DNA of 64,000 bases from Clostridium sp. NkU-1 (lineage in GTDB: Bacteria > Bacillota_A > Clostridia > Lachnospirales > Lachnospiraceae), in the NCBI GenBank assembly GCA_001312405.1, contig BBDR01000006.1, forward strand, positions 185,463 to 249,462. The letters run 5' to 3'. Positions 36,142-46,150 of this stretch are shown piece by piece. Both the position numbers and the translations under genes were made by a program. The notes beneath the pieces are model-generated. The model was given only the letters and a program-made list of their open reading frames with translations, was not told the DNA's origin and made no database searches. Within the stretch, counting starts at the first letter, position 1; each line of letters begins with the position of its first letter.

Positions 36142-36417
36142 TTTTGTGCGAAATTATTTTTATTATATCATGTTCCTGACACGGGTTCAACATGGAAAAA
36201 ATGCGGAAGGCCGTCAAAAATACGTGATATATTTAACAAAAATAGTATCTCTCATAAGGACGGTATCGTTTCACCAGCCGCGCGTGCAGAATACTTTGGC
36301 TTAATTTTTACTGCAGAAACGGTGAAAAGCCAAGCATTCGGTATCTTAGCGTCACAATTATTAGAAATACCTAAAAAAGATTGTGGAAACAGGGAAAACA
36401 GATTGAGAAAAACATAA
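36142..36417 (+). pseudogene. Unidentified coding remnant, about 90 codons
   Basis: One frame stays open for about 92 codons through otherwise AT-rich sequence and looks protein-like: CGRPSKIRDIFNKNS, then HKDGIVSPAARAEYFGLIF and SQAFGILASQLLEIPKKDC, ending at a TAA at 36415. There is no start codon with a ribosome binding site at its head, and a short ATG frame (36192) reads differently. I do not recognise the family. It could be the 3-prime end of a decayed or horizontally acquired gene, or chance. Confidence 0.35.
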
Positions 36418-36495
36418 CAAAAAAATAAATGAAACACTTTACATTTGTGTATTATGAACAAAATATAATGGGATCGATATACTCTTTTGTGTATA

Positions 36496-36524
36496 TTGAC
36501 ACGTACTGAATGGAGTGCTAATAT
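36496..36524 (+). promoter_or_regulatory. Promoter of the formate/molybdenum-cofactor operon
   Basis: TTGACA (36496-36501), 17 nt, TAATAT (36519-36524), followed by a 60-nt A/T-rich stretch with repeated CTAAAAAA. It is about 95 nt before the AGGAGG at 36621. Confidence 0.65.
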
Positions 36525-36665
36525 AGAAAAACAATCTAAAAAAATTTATTACTAAAAAAGTTTTTTTAGCTAAAAAATTTTTAGGATCATTGTCCGGTGC
36601 GATTCATTGAAAACAAATACAGGAGGTGATTTCTTTAAAAAGTGTAAATCAAAAAAATCGAAAAT

Positions 36666-37259
36666 GTGACGGCTGCCATTTTATGCGGAGGCAAAAGCAG
36701 GAGAATGGGCTTTGACAAGGCATTTCTTATGGATGAGGAGCAGTATTTGCTTCTGCAGACTGCCAAAGAACTTCAAAGCCTGTTTGAGCAGGTGGTTTTG
36801 GTCAGCAATACAAAAGCAAAGTTTGACGGCCGGACGGATTTCACGGAGTTTTCCATTTTAGAGGACCGCTATAAGGAGAAGGGTCCCATGGGCGGGATAA
36901 GCACTGCTTTAGAACAGGTTCAGACGGAATACGTTTTCATTATGGCCTGTGATATGCCTTTACCGGATATGGGGCTGATCGGCCGGATGTACCGGAAGCT
37001 GGAACAGGAACAGGTTTTGGTCTGCAGTCATGAGGGGAAATTAGAACCTTTGCTTGCCTTTTATCATAAGTCCTGTCTTCCTGTTTTAAAAGAACAAATG
37101 GAAAAAGGAGAGCTTAAGCCGCGCAGCGCTTTTCCGGCTCTTCATGTGGGTATGTATTGCTTAAGCGATACGGAATTAAGTGCCATAGTAAATTTAAACA
37201 CACCGGAAGATGTACAAAAATGGAACCAGAAAACAGTAAAAATCAATGATGTTACATAG
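36666..37259 (+). CDS. mobA: Molybdenum cofactor guanylyltransferase MobA
   Basis: A nucleotidyltransferase of about 197 aa that attaches GMP to molybdopterin, forming MGD for the downstream formate dehydrogenase. Motif AAILCGGKSRRMGFDKAFL is the signature (GGxSxRMGxDK). MACDMPLP is the metal-binding Asp segment, and KGELKPRSAF follows. The printed start is GTG 36666. However, the strong Shine-Dalgarno AGGAGGTGAT is 37 nt upstream at 36621-36630, and ATGTGACG at 36664 looks like ATGGTGACG with a G lost. The true N-terminus is probably a little longer and broken. Confidence 0.9.
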   Translation: MTAAILCGGKSRRMGFDKAFLMDEEQYLLLQTAKELQSLFEQVVLVSNTKAKFDGRTDFTEFSILEDRYKEKGPMGGISTALEQVQTEYVFIMACDMPLPDMGLIGRMYRKLEQEQVLVCSHEGKLEPLLAFYHKSCLPVLKEQMEKGELKPRSAFPALHVGMYCLSDTELSAIVNLNTPEDVQKWNQKTVKINDVT

Positions 37260-37268
37260 GAGGGGGAA

Positions 37269-38053
37269 ATGGGATTTTTTAGTCCGGCAGAAGTTTTGGA
37301 TATCTTGGGAGACAAGGCCCAAATAAAAAAGAAGTTATCGATTTTAAGATTATTTTTACTTTCCATTCTAGGTGGTTCATTTATCGCAGAAGGCTTTTTA
37401 GCTGCATACGTGTTCAGGGAACAGTGCCTGCCAGTGGGGGAGCTTTGGCTCCTTACTTGGAGGCTGCCTTTTCCCTATTGCTCATAGCCATTGTGCTGGT
37501 TGGAGGAGAATTAGCCACCGGAAATATGATGACCATGGCCATCGGCCTGTTCCAGAAAAAGATTTCTTTTTGGGACTTGATTTATAACTGGGTGGTGGTC
37601 ATGGCAGGAAATATGGTTGGAAGCATTCTTGTTGCTTACTTTTTCGGGCATTTTGTGGGGCTGGCGGAAGGGCCTTTTTTGGCCAAGACCGTGGCTGTTG
37701 CCAGCTCCAAGATCAGTGATCCGCCTATGGTGGCCCTGGTTTCTGCTATTGGCTGCAACATTTTTGTCTGCATGGCTGTATGGCTTGCCACCAGCGCCAG
37801 GGATTATTTTGCCAAAATGGCAGGAATGTGGTTCCCTATCATGATTTTTGTGGTCCTGGGATTTCAGCACGTGGTGGCAAACGCTTTTGTCATTCCTGCA
37901 GCAATCTTTACAGGAGAATCTTCGATCACCTGGCTGAATTACCTGCAGAATACGGTGTTTGTCTTTATCGGCAACGCCATCGGCGGAGCCCTGGCTTTTG
38001 CCCTGCCCTGCTTTTATATGTATGGGCAGAAAGAGGAAGCAAAAAAGGAATGA
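37269..38053 (+). CDS. focA: Formate/nitrite transporter (FocA/NirC family)
   Basis: A pentameric inner-membrane channel of about 261 aa moving formate (or nitrite). Six hydrophobic helices; signatures GGELATGNMMTMAIG, NWVVVMAGNMVGSILVAYF, AIGCNIFVCMAVWL and GFQHVVANAFVIPAAI match FNT helices with the conserved selectivity His. The frame breaks near nt 37412 (GTGTTCAGGGAACAGTGCC). The second frame reads GTVPASGGALAPYLEAAFSLL. Its place between mobA and formate dehydrogenase subunits argues for formate. ATG 37269 follows AGGAGG. Confidence 0.92.
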
Positions 38054-38088
38054 GAAGTAAAAATAAAAGGAAGGAAAGGGTCATTGAA

Positions 38089-38574
38089 ATGGACACAAGG
38101 GAAAGGGAAGAAAAGCTGAGGATCATCCGGCAGGATGGAGCAAAGCAGGAAAACATTTTGGAAATTTTAATTGATCTTCAATTTGCTTCGGAAGAAGGCT
38201 ATATTGACAAAGAGACTGCGGCCATGGTGGCAGAGGAACTGCATATGTCAGAAACCAGGGTATATGAGATTGTCAGCTATTACGCTATGTTAAAGGATAA
38301 GCCCCAGGCCAGATTTGTCCTTAAAATCTGCAACAGTTCGCCCTGCCATTTCTCCCGTGCAGAAGAGGTGTGTTTATCCCTGGAGAAAAAGCTTGGCGTA
38401 CCCATGGGAAAGACCACAGATGACGGCCTTTTTGCCTACCACTATATTCCGTGTGTGGGCGCCTGCGACATTGGTCCGGTCATTAAGATCAAGGATACGG
38501 TATTCGGCAATCTCAGCGACGAAAAGATATCTTCTCTGATCGATGATCTTCGCAGAGGCAAAATAGTCGTATAG
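38089..38574 (+). CDS. NuoE-like [2Fe-2S] subunit of NAD-dependent formate dehydrogenase
   Basis: A 161-aa thioredoxin-like ferredoxin subunit (NuoE/HndA/FdsG type) relaying electrons to the flavin subunit. An N-terminal helical bundle (ILIDLQFASEEGYIDKETAAMVAEEL, in two parts) precedes the ferredoxin fold. Cluster ligands are CNSSPC and, about 40 residues on, CVGAC. ATG 38089 is preferred (AAGGAAAGGG 8 nt upstream); ATG 38050 overlapping the channel gene is an alternative. Followed by the NuoF-like gene at 25 nt. Confidence 0.93.
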   Translation: MDTREREEKLRIIRQDGAKQENILEILIDLQFASEEGYIDKETAAMVAEELHMSETRVYEIVSYYAMLKDKPQARFVLKICNSSPCHFSRAEEVCLSLEKKLGVPMGKTTDDGLFAYHYIPCVGACDIGPVIKIKDTVFGNLSDEKISSLIDDLRRGKIVV

Positions 38575-38598
38575 ACTGAAAGGGGGAACAAAACAGCA

Positions 38599-39856
38599 AT
38601 GAAAGAACCGGTTCTTTTAAAACGAGTGGGGAAAATGACGGATCCCGCTTCTGTTGAGGAATATATAGAATATAACGGCTTTGCAGCACTTGAAAAAGCC
38701 GTAACAATGGACAAAGAGGATATTTTAGGTGAATTGGATACTGCTTTCCTTCGGGGAAGAGGCGGAGCAGCCTATCCCTTAGGCCGCAAATGGCGTCATT
38801 TATATGGCACCACCGATACACCTAAATACGTTGTCTGTAACGCGGACGAAGGGGAACCCGGCACCTTTAAGGATAAGCTGCTGCTGGAGAAGGACCCTCT
38901 CAGCATTATTGAAGGCATGCTGATTGCAGGATATGTGTTCGGTTCCAACGACGGTTATATTTATATCAGGGGAGAATACCGCCACATCCAGGCAGTGTTC
39001 CATCAGGCGGTAAGCAATGCCCTGTCTGCCGGGTATCTGGGAAATAAGATAATGGGGATCGATGGGTTTGACTTTAATCTCCACATTGTGTCCGGCGGCG
39101 GCGCTTATGTCTGCGGAGAGAACTCGGCGCTCCTTAACTCGGTGGAGGGCAAAACCGGGCGTCCAAGGGTGAAACCTCCCCACCTGGCTGATGTGGGACT
39201 TTACCGAAAGCCCACCCTGGTCAACAACGTGGAATCCTTTGCCTGCGTTCCGGCTGTCATCAATATGGGCGGAGAAGCATTTTTACAGCTTGGCACAAAG
39301 GATGGAGGCGGCACCAAGCTCATCTGTTTATCCGGACATATTAAAAACAGGGGCATTTATGAGATTCAGCTTGGGACCCCTCTTGATGAGATCCTTTACA
39401 GTGAGGAGTACGGAGGCGGCACCTCCACAGGAAGACCTATTAAATTCTGCCATTTTGGAGGGCAGTCCGGCCCCATCGGAACCAGCGGGCAGATCAAGGG
39501 ACTCCTGTATGATTACGGAGATTTCTGGTCCAATAAGCTGGCGGTGGGATCCGGCGCCATTGTGGTAATGGATGACAGCGTAAGCGTTGTGGACTATATT
39601 ACAAGCGTAATGGAATTTTTTTGTCCATGAGTCCTGCGGCAAATGCACTCCCTGCCGGCTGGGCACCACACGGCTTTTAGAGCTGCTCCAGAATCTTCAG
39701 CGCCATAAGGGCAGGCCAGGGGATCTGGAAAGGCTTGAAAAAATGCTGGAACATATTACTTATTTGTCCGCATGCGGACTTGGCCAATCGGTATCAGTTT
39801 CTGTGAATTCTGCCTTAGCCGGCTACAGAGATGAATTCGAAGCCTGTATCAGTTAA
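38599..39856 (+). CDS. NuoF-like NADH/FMN subunit of formate dehydrogenase
   Basis: A flavoprotein subunit of about 419 aa exchanging electrons between NAD(H) and Fe-S clusters. The NADH/FMN-binding motif is GRGGAAYPLGRKW, then CNADEGEPGTFKDK, SGGGAYVCGENSALLNSVEGKTGRPR and VGSGAIVVMDDS. After a frame break in a seven-T run at 39616-39622, the [4Fe-4S] motif ESCGKCTPCR and a tail follow. It ends at 39856. It lacks the extra N-terminal thioredoxin-like and C-terminal ferredoxin domains of HndC-type bifurcating hydrogenase subunits. Confidence 0.93.
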
Positions 39857-39876
39857 TGGAGAAGGAGGATAATACT

Positions 39877-42599
39877 GTGTTAGAAACAGAGAAAAACAAC
39901 TCTATGATTGAACTGGAAATCGACGGACACGCCATTGCCGTGGAAAAGGGAACCACCATTTGGAGGCCTGTAAAACACTGGATATAGAGATTCCCACCCT
40001 TTGCCATATGAAAGAGCTGGCTCCGGACGGTTCCTGCCGGATGTGCGTGGTGGAAATCGAGGGGGGAAGAAAGGGAGGACTGGTCCCTTCCTGCTCCGAG
40101 CACTGTGCTTCCGGAATGAAAGTATCCACCAGGTCGGAACGGGTGGTGGAATCCCGACGGTTTATCCTGGACCTTCTTTTGAGCAATCATGTGCTCAGCT
40201 GCTTTGACTGTGCCTCCAACGGGGAATGCAGGCTCCAGGATTACTGTCTGGAATACGGTGTGGAAAAAAACCAGCTTCACCTATGGAAAAAGAGTGGGAA
40301 TGAATGAAGTAGACAGAAGCAATCCCTTCTTTTCCTTTCATCCTGAAAAATGTATTATGTGCCGGCGCTGTACAAGGGTATGTCAGCAGCTTCAGGGACG
40401 TGATGTCATCAGCGTTTCCAACCGCGGCTTTGATACCCGCATGAGCCCCAGCTATCAGCTTCCCTGGAGAGAGTCCATTTGTGAATCCTGCGGGAATTGT
40501 GTGTCAAACTGTCCCACAGGGGCTCTTTCTTCTAAGGATCAGCAGAGGCATTACAGGGCCTGGGAGGTGAAAAAGGTACGGACCACCTGTCCCCATTGCG
40601 CCACAGGCTGCCAGATGGACCTTCTGGTGAAGAATAACCGGATCGTAGGGGTTGATCCGGCTGACGGACCGTCAAACAGAGGCCTTTTGTGTGTAAAGGG
40701 CAAATTCGGCTCCTATAAGTTCATTCATTCCGGAGACCGTCTCACCCATCCATTGATCAAACACAACGGGAAATTTGAGAAGGCCAGCTGGGACGAAGCC
40801 TGGATTTAATCGCCCGCCGGTTTAAAGAAATTAAAAAGAAGTATGGAGCGGATGCCAATGCCGGCTTCTCCTGTTCACGGGCTCCCAATGAAGACAATTA
40901 CATATTCCAGAAAATGATGCGGGCAGCTTTTGGAACCAACAATGTGGATAACTGTGCAAGAGTCTGTCACTCCGCCTCCGTCCACGGCCTTGCCACGACC
41001 CTGGGTTCCGGAGCCATGACAAATCCCATACAGGACATTACGGAAGACGTTGACCTGATTTTACTCATAGGCTCCAATCCCACCGAAGCCCACCCAGTAG
41101 TCGGCACACAGATCAGGCAGGCAATCCAGAGGGGCACACAGATCATTGTAGTAGACCCGCGTAAGATCGATCTGGTTAAGGATGCGGTCATCCATATGCC
41201 CATCAAAGCCGGAACCAATATTGCTTTTGCCAACGCGATGATCCATGTCATCATTCAGGAAGGCTTGCGGACATGGACTTTATACGGGAGAGGACCGAAG
41301 GCTTTGAAGAACTGGCTGAAATCGTGAAGGATTATACGCCGGAAAAGGCTGCAGAGATCTGTCACATTGATGCGGAGGATATCCGCAAAGCCGCAAGGAT
41401 GTATGCCAGGGCAAAAAAAAGCACCTATCATATACTGTCTGGGAGTTACAGAGCACTCCACAGGAACAGAGGGCGTTATGAGCCTTTCCAATCTTGCCAT
41501 GGCGGTCGGAAAAATAGGAAAATCAGGCTGCGGCATCAACCCTCTCCGGGGGCAGAATAATGTACAGGGCGCCTGTGACATGGGATGCATGCCCTATGAT
41601 TTTCCGGGATACCAAAAGGTGGCAAACAAAGAAATTCGGGAAAAGTTTGAAAGGGTATGGGGAGTTCCCTTAAGTGAGACCATCGGGCTTATGTCCACCC
41701 AGGTACTGCCGGAGGCCGTAAAAGGAAAGATCAAAGGGCTCTACATTTTCGGAGAAGACCCCATGGTCACGGACCCGGATACAGGCCACGTTGCCAAGGC
41801 CCTGGAAAATCTGGATTTTCTTGTGGTCCAGGAGCTGTTTATGACAGAAACGGCCCAGTACGCTGATGTGGTCCTGCCCGGAACCAGTTATGGCGAAAAG
41901 GAGGGAACCTTCAGCAACACGGAACGGCGGGTACAGAGGGTGCGAAAGGCAGTGACTCTGGAAGGAGACATGCGCCTGGATACGGACATCTTTTATGATG
42001 TCATGAACCGTATGGGCTATCCCTGTGAGAGAAAAACAGCGGCTGAGATCATGGATGAAATCGCCAGCGTAACGCCGGCCTTTGGAGGAATCAGCTTTGA
42101 GAGGCTGGACCGGGGGGAGACGCTTCAGTGGCCCTGCCTGGACAAGGAGAGCAAAGGCACTTATATTATGCACGTTGGAAAATTTTCACGGGGCCTTGGA
42201 TATTTTTATCCGGCAAAGTACAGGCCATCCAAGGAGCTTCCTGACAAAGACTATCCGTTTCTGATGGTCACAGGCCGTATGCTCTACCATTACAACACCA
42301 GAGCCATGACAGGCAGGACAGAAGGTTTAAATGAAATCTGCGGAGACTCCTATATTGAGATCAACCAGGGCGATGCAGCCATGCTGGGTATTAAGAACGG
42401 GGACAGGGTCAAAGTATCCTCCCGCCGCGGTGAGATTGAAACCAGGGCAGTGGTAGGAGATAAGATGATGCCTTCCGAGGTGTTCATGACCTTCCATTTC
42501 GCAGACGGAAATGTAAATAAAATCACAAATTTTGCGATCGACGATATTGCCCGCATTCCGGAGTACAAGGTGTGCGCGGTATCTGTAAAACGCGCTTAA
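39877..42599 (+). CDS. fdhA: Formate dehydrogenase catalytic subunit (Cys type, NuoG-like N-terminus)
   Basis: A Mo/W-bis-MGD enzyme of about 907 aa interconverting formate and CO2. The N-terminal NuoG-like module has [2Fe-2S] ligands (CHMKELAPDGSCRMC), His-Cys cluster CFDCASNGECRLQDYC, and two [4Fe-4S] motifs (CIMCRRCTRVC, CESCGNCVSNC). Then comes the Fdh cluster CPHCATGCQMD and the catalytic site ARVCHSASV. There the active residue is Cys (TGT at 40965), not selenocysteine, followed by GSGAMTN. Five frame breaks: about 39960, 40270 (seven A), 40811, 41263 and 41409-41416 (eight A). Each is repaired by one base. Start GTG 39877 behind GGAGGA. Confidence 0.94.
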
Positions 42600-42616
42600 T
42601 CCTGTCATTAAAGAAT

Positions 42617-42645
42617 AGGGGGCTGCAAAATGCCCCTTTATCTTT
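42617..42645 (+). terminator. Weak hairpin after fdhA
   Basis: AGGGGG and CCCCTT flank a short loop, with TTATCTTTT following. It may partly terminate transcription before moeA. Confidence 0.4.
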
Positions 42646-42676
42646 TATACAGCTATATTAGGAAGGAGGAGCCAGA

Positions 42677-43883
42677 TTGATTGAATTAGAAGAAGCCATT
42701 CAACTGCTGGTGAACAGCGTTAAAATAGAAACAAAGACAGAAAAGCTGGACATTTTATCTGCCTGCGGAAGAATCTGTGCAGAGGAGGTGACAGCACCTT
42801 TCCCGGTTCCCCATTTTCCCAAATCAGGAATGGATGGGTATGCGGTCAGAAGTCAGGATACAAAAGGCGCTTCAAGGGAAAATCCAATCCATCTTCAGGT
42901 GGTTGGTGAAATATGTGCTGGAGATTATCTTTCTCTAAAGGCAAAGCCCGGTACAACGGTCCGGGTGATGACCGGTGCCATGGTGCCGGAGGGCTATGAC
43001 TGTGTGATACGACAGGAAGATACGGACTATGGCCAGGAACAGGCAGAGATCTATGTGGAGGGAAGACCCTGGCAGAACTATTGCAGGATCGGAGAGGACA
43101 TTCAGGGAGGAACGTGCATGATCCCCCGGCAGGCCCGTTTGGGCGCAGGCATATCGGTGTTTTAGCCAGTATGGGAATCCAGGAGATTACGGTGCTTGAA
43201 GAGCCGAAAGTGGGCATCATTTCAACGGGGAATGAGCTTGTGCCGCTTGCCAGGCCCTTGGGAAAGGTAGGGGTATATCCCAGCAGCGCCTATGCCATCG
43301 CTTCCCAGCTGAAAGCTCAGGGAGTCCAAGTACCTTTTATGGAAATCTGCCTGATGATCCCCGGGAATTTTCCCGCATGCTGGATGAGAGAATCGGCCAG
43401 GCGGATGTGATCATCACCACTGGTGCGCTTTCCGTGGGAAAGAAGGATTTTCTTCCTGAGGCATTGGAAGATATGGGCGCTGTAAGAATCTTTCATGGAG
43501 TGAATATGCGCCCGGGCACGCCTGTCATGGCCAACCGGTACAGGGAAAAGCTCATTCTCAGCTTATCCGGCTATCCCTTTGCTGCCATGGTCAATTTCCA
43601 GATGTTCTTCTGGCCTGTTCTGGCCAGGTTCATGGGCGATGATTCTCTTTCCTGGAAGAAAACAAGGCGTATGGTTTTAGAGGGAAACGCCAGTGAGGCA
43701 AAAAGAAGACGGTTTGTCCAGGCCTTCAGCGATGATGCAGGCGTTCATATTTTTGACAGAAACCACCATTCCTCCGTTTTATCCGGAATGCTCCGTTCAA
43801 ACTGCATCATTGACCAGAAACAGGGATCGGTTATATCACCGGGGGATATGGTGGATATTCTGTATTGGAAGCAGGAAAGATAA
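42677..43883 (+). CDS. moeA: Molybdopterin molybdenumtransferase MoeA
   Basis: An enzyme of about 402 aa inserting molybdate (or tungstate) into adenylylated molybdopterin. Motifs: PHFPKSGMDGYAVRS, VRVMTGAMVPEGYDCVI, VGIISTGNEL, TTGALSVGKKDF and NMRPGTPVM...LSGYPFAAMVNF. Frame breaks near 43149 (GCAGGCATATC for GCAGGGCATATC) and 43352 (TGCCTGATG for TGCCCTGATG). The start is TTG 42677 with AAGGAGGA 7 nt upstream. It completes the cofactor supply for the formate dehydrogenase and ends 2 nt from the convergent aminopeptidase gene. Confidence 0.93.
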
Positions 43884-43885
43884 AA

Positions 43886-45171
43886 TTATGCCTGGAAAAA
43901 TGCCTCTGTCAGTTTCACAAGGGCTTCCTGGTCCTTAGCTCCCATGATTTCCCTTGCAGAGTGCATGGCAAGTATGGGCACGCCTGCATCGACTGTCCGC
44001 ATGGTAAGAAGGGCGGAAGAGATGCTTCCTAAAGTAGAACCGCCTTTTACATCAGAGCGGTTGGAGAACTTTTTATAAGGAATATTATTTTTACGGCAGA
44101 TCCCTTCAATGACTCCGGTGCTGGAAGCATCGGTGGCATAGGCCTGGCTGGAGGCCAGCTTAATGGCGACCCCGTCTCCCATAAGGATCTGGTTCTTAAT
44201 ATCACATTTTTCCCCGTGGTTGGGGTGAATGGCATGGGCCACATCCAGGGACAGCAAAAATCCGCCAAGCAGAACATTTAAGAAGGTTTCCCTGGAATAG
44301 CCCAGAGATAAGCAGATCTTTTCAAGAATGCGCTCCATCAGGCAGAAGCAGCTCCCTGCTTGGTATGGCTTCCGATTTCCTCATTGTCGTACAAGGCGAT
44401 GGCATGAATGCCGTTTTTGCACGGACCGGCCATGATTCCGCTTAAGCAGGCCTGCACGGATGTCAAGTTATCCAGACGGGGAGAAGAGTAAAATTCATTC
44501 TGTAAGCCTAACAGGGTTCCCTGCTCCCAGCAATAAATGCAGATTTCATAATCCAGAATATCTTCCTTTTTCACACCTGCCTCTTTTGCCAGGGCTTCCA
44601 GGAAAAAGTCTTCCTTGCTTAACTCATCCGTGATCCGGGTAATGAGGGGAAGCATGTCTATCTGTGCATTGATGGCAACTCCGTCGTTGGCATCCCGGTT
44701 CATATGGATGGCCAGGTTCGGGACCGTAAGGAGGGGACGTGAAAAGTCCACAAATATGGTTTCAGGCTTCATGGGAGATGCTCCGGCTACGCAGACCTTG
44801 CCTGCCATGGATAAGGGGCGGTCAAACCAGGTTCCTAAAAGAGGGCCTCCGTATACTTCTACGTTAAGCTTTCCGTATTCCAGGGAAGTGACCTCAGGGG
44901 AGGGTTTAACTTTCAGGCATGGCCAGTCCGTATGGGAGGCAGCCAGCTTAAGGGCAGGTATTTCGCCAAGCTCTTCCCCTACGGAAAATGCGATCAGGGT
45001 GGAGTCAAAAGCATTTATGTAGTATGACCCGCCCTGCTTTAACTCCCAGGGGTCAGCCAGAGACAGCTCCTTAAAGCCTGCGGATAAAAGCTGGTCTGCC
45101 GCCGCCATGATGCAGTGGTATGGAGAAACTGATGCGGCGATCAGTGTTTCTAACTGTTTGATATGATTCAT
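43886..45171 (-). CDS. M18-family aminopeptidase
   Basis: A dinuclear zinc aminopeptidase of about 428 aa (aspartyl aminopeptidase type), cytosolic, removing N-terminal residues from peptides. Metal and catalytic motifs: ASHTDWPCLKVKP (HxD), YDNEEIGSHTKQGAAS (EE pair) and LDVAHAIHPNH (DxxHxxHPN). The frame breaks near 44338: GCCTGATGG should be GCCCTGATGG, giving ASALMERILEKI. The start ATG at 45171 (MNHIKQLETLI) has AGAGGAAA upstream. Convergent with moeA. Confidence 0.93.
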
Positions 45172-45267
45172 ATGGTTTCCTCTTTTCTGCCCATGTTTTT
45201 TGGGCTTGAGTCCGCAGTGCAGCCAGGGAATCCTGGGGATCCCCTGGCTCACGGGCATTCGCCCTAT

Positions 45268-45332
45268 GAAACAGGCCATGACAAGATTTTCTTATGTGCA
45301 GGCACAACGAAAATCTTCCCCTGGCCTGTTTC
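45268..45332. repeat. Long inverted repeat, 24-nt arms
   Basis: GAAACAGGCCA...AAGATTTTC (45268-45291) is mirrored by GAAAATCTT...TGGCCTGTTTC (45309-45332), with a small mismatched bulge (TGAC against CCCC) and a 17-nt loop. No T-run follows on either strand. Confidence 0.7.
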
Positions 45333-45411
45333 GCACTGCTCATTGCTTTCGTGGATAGTATACCACAGAAAAACTCTGTTTGGAATACCGAAGATCGTGG
45401 GAAATCCTGCG

Positions 45412-45441
45412 TTGACAGTCTGGGAGGATCCGGTGTATAGT
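45412..45441 (+). promoter_or_regulatory. Promoter of the DUF5721 gene
   Basis: TTGACA (45412-45417), 18 nt, TATAGT (45436-45441), 37 nt before the start codon. Confidence 0.6.
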
Positions 45442-45477
45442 AAACGGATAGAGATTATAAAATGGGGAGAAATTGCC

Positions 45478-45975
45478 ATGATCGCACTGAAAATTGAGGA
45501 CCTTAAGCTCTTTACCTCCAAGCTGTTCGTGGGGGAAGTGTTTGACCAGTTCCTTGCAAAGGAAGCTGTTATCGTTACCTATAATACATTTACCATAGAC
45601 GGAACCATACGTTCCGGCTATTACTCCAAAGATGAAATGGAGGAAATGAACATCGGACAGCTTTCTGCCTGGGCCATGATGAAGCCTTTTTGTTTTTCAT
45701 TAATTAAAGGAAAGAGACTTCCCGTCAGTTTCCGGATCATCCTGCAGATGTCAAAGGAAGGAACAGAACGCTTTCTTGCATCCCGCCAGATTTCCCTTAC
45801 GCCCGACCAGGTGAAGGGGCTGTACATCAATATCCGTTATGAGGAAGATAAGCTTACCTGCGTGACAGGAACTTCGGTTTCTGTCTTTACTCTGGATAAG
45901 ACCCTGGATGAGGAATGGGACCAGGCCTTTAAAGGGTTTTTAAAGCAAAATGAGATTCCGTTCCTGGAAGAATAG
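45478..45975 (+). CDS. DUF5721-family protein
   Basis: A 165-aa soluble protein that I assign, with moderate certainty, to DUF5721, a Lachnospiraceae family of unknown function. The opening MIALKIEDLKLFTSKLFVG and YNTFTIDGTIRSGYYS are typical, and the second half looks like a compact alpha/beta domain. There is no signal peptide. ATG 45478 is preceded by GGGGAG. It is followed by a CIRCE element and htpG. Confidence 0.6.
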   Translation: MIALKIEDLKLFTSKLFVGEVFDQFLAKEAVIVTYNTFTIDGTIRSGYYSKDEMEEMNIGQLSAWAMMKPFCFSLIKGKRLPVSFRIILQMSKEGTERFLASRQISLTPDQVKGLYINIRYEEDKLTCVTGTSVSVFTLDKTLDEEWDQAFKGFLKQNEIPFLEE

Positions 45976-45980
45976 AATTA

Positions 45981-46007
45981 TTAGCACTCGATTTAATTGA
46001 GTGCTGA
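45981..46007. promoter_or_regulatory. CIRCE element (HrcA operator)
   Basis: TTAGCACTC - 9 nt - GAGTGCTGA. Only one base differs from the perfect CIRCE inverted repeat (GAGTGCTAA). It sits 8 nt before the -35 box of the htpG promoter. CIRCE is bound by the heat-shock repressor HrcA. Confidence 0.92.
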
Positions 46008-46014
46008 TTTTCTA

Positions 46015-46043
46015 TTGACATTTCCATAATCGCGTATTAAAAT
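46015..46043 (+). promoter_or_regulatory. htpG promoter
   Basis: TTGACA (46015-46020), 17 nt, TAAAAT (46038-46043), about 108 nt before the htpG start. Confidence 0.75.
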
Positions 46044-46150
46044 ATTCTTTGCAGGAAAAGGCTGAAAGTGATTCATTCGTATACAAACTTGTGAAAATTC
46101 CATGGAAACATGGAACTGAAATAGAAAAAAAGAGTAAGGAGTGTTCTAAT

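Larger units (their letters stand above)
45172..45477. other. 306-bp divergent intergenic region
   Basis: Between the minus-strand aminopeptidase and the plus-strand DUF5721 gene. It holds a long inverted repeat (45268-45332), a smaller palindrome GGGGATCCCC near 45235, and a plus-strand promoter. No coding sequence is seen. Confidence 0.6.

Noticed and set aside
40965..40967. Selenocysteine at the formate dehydrogenase active site
   Set aside because: The codon is TGT (Cys), and no SECIS-like need arises.
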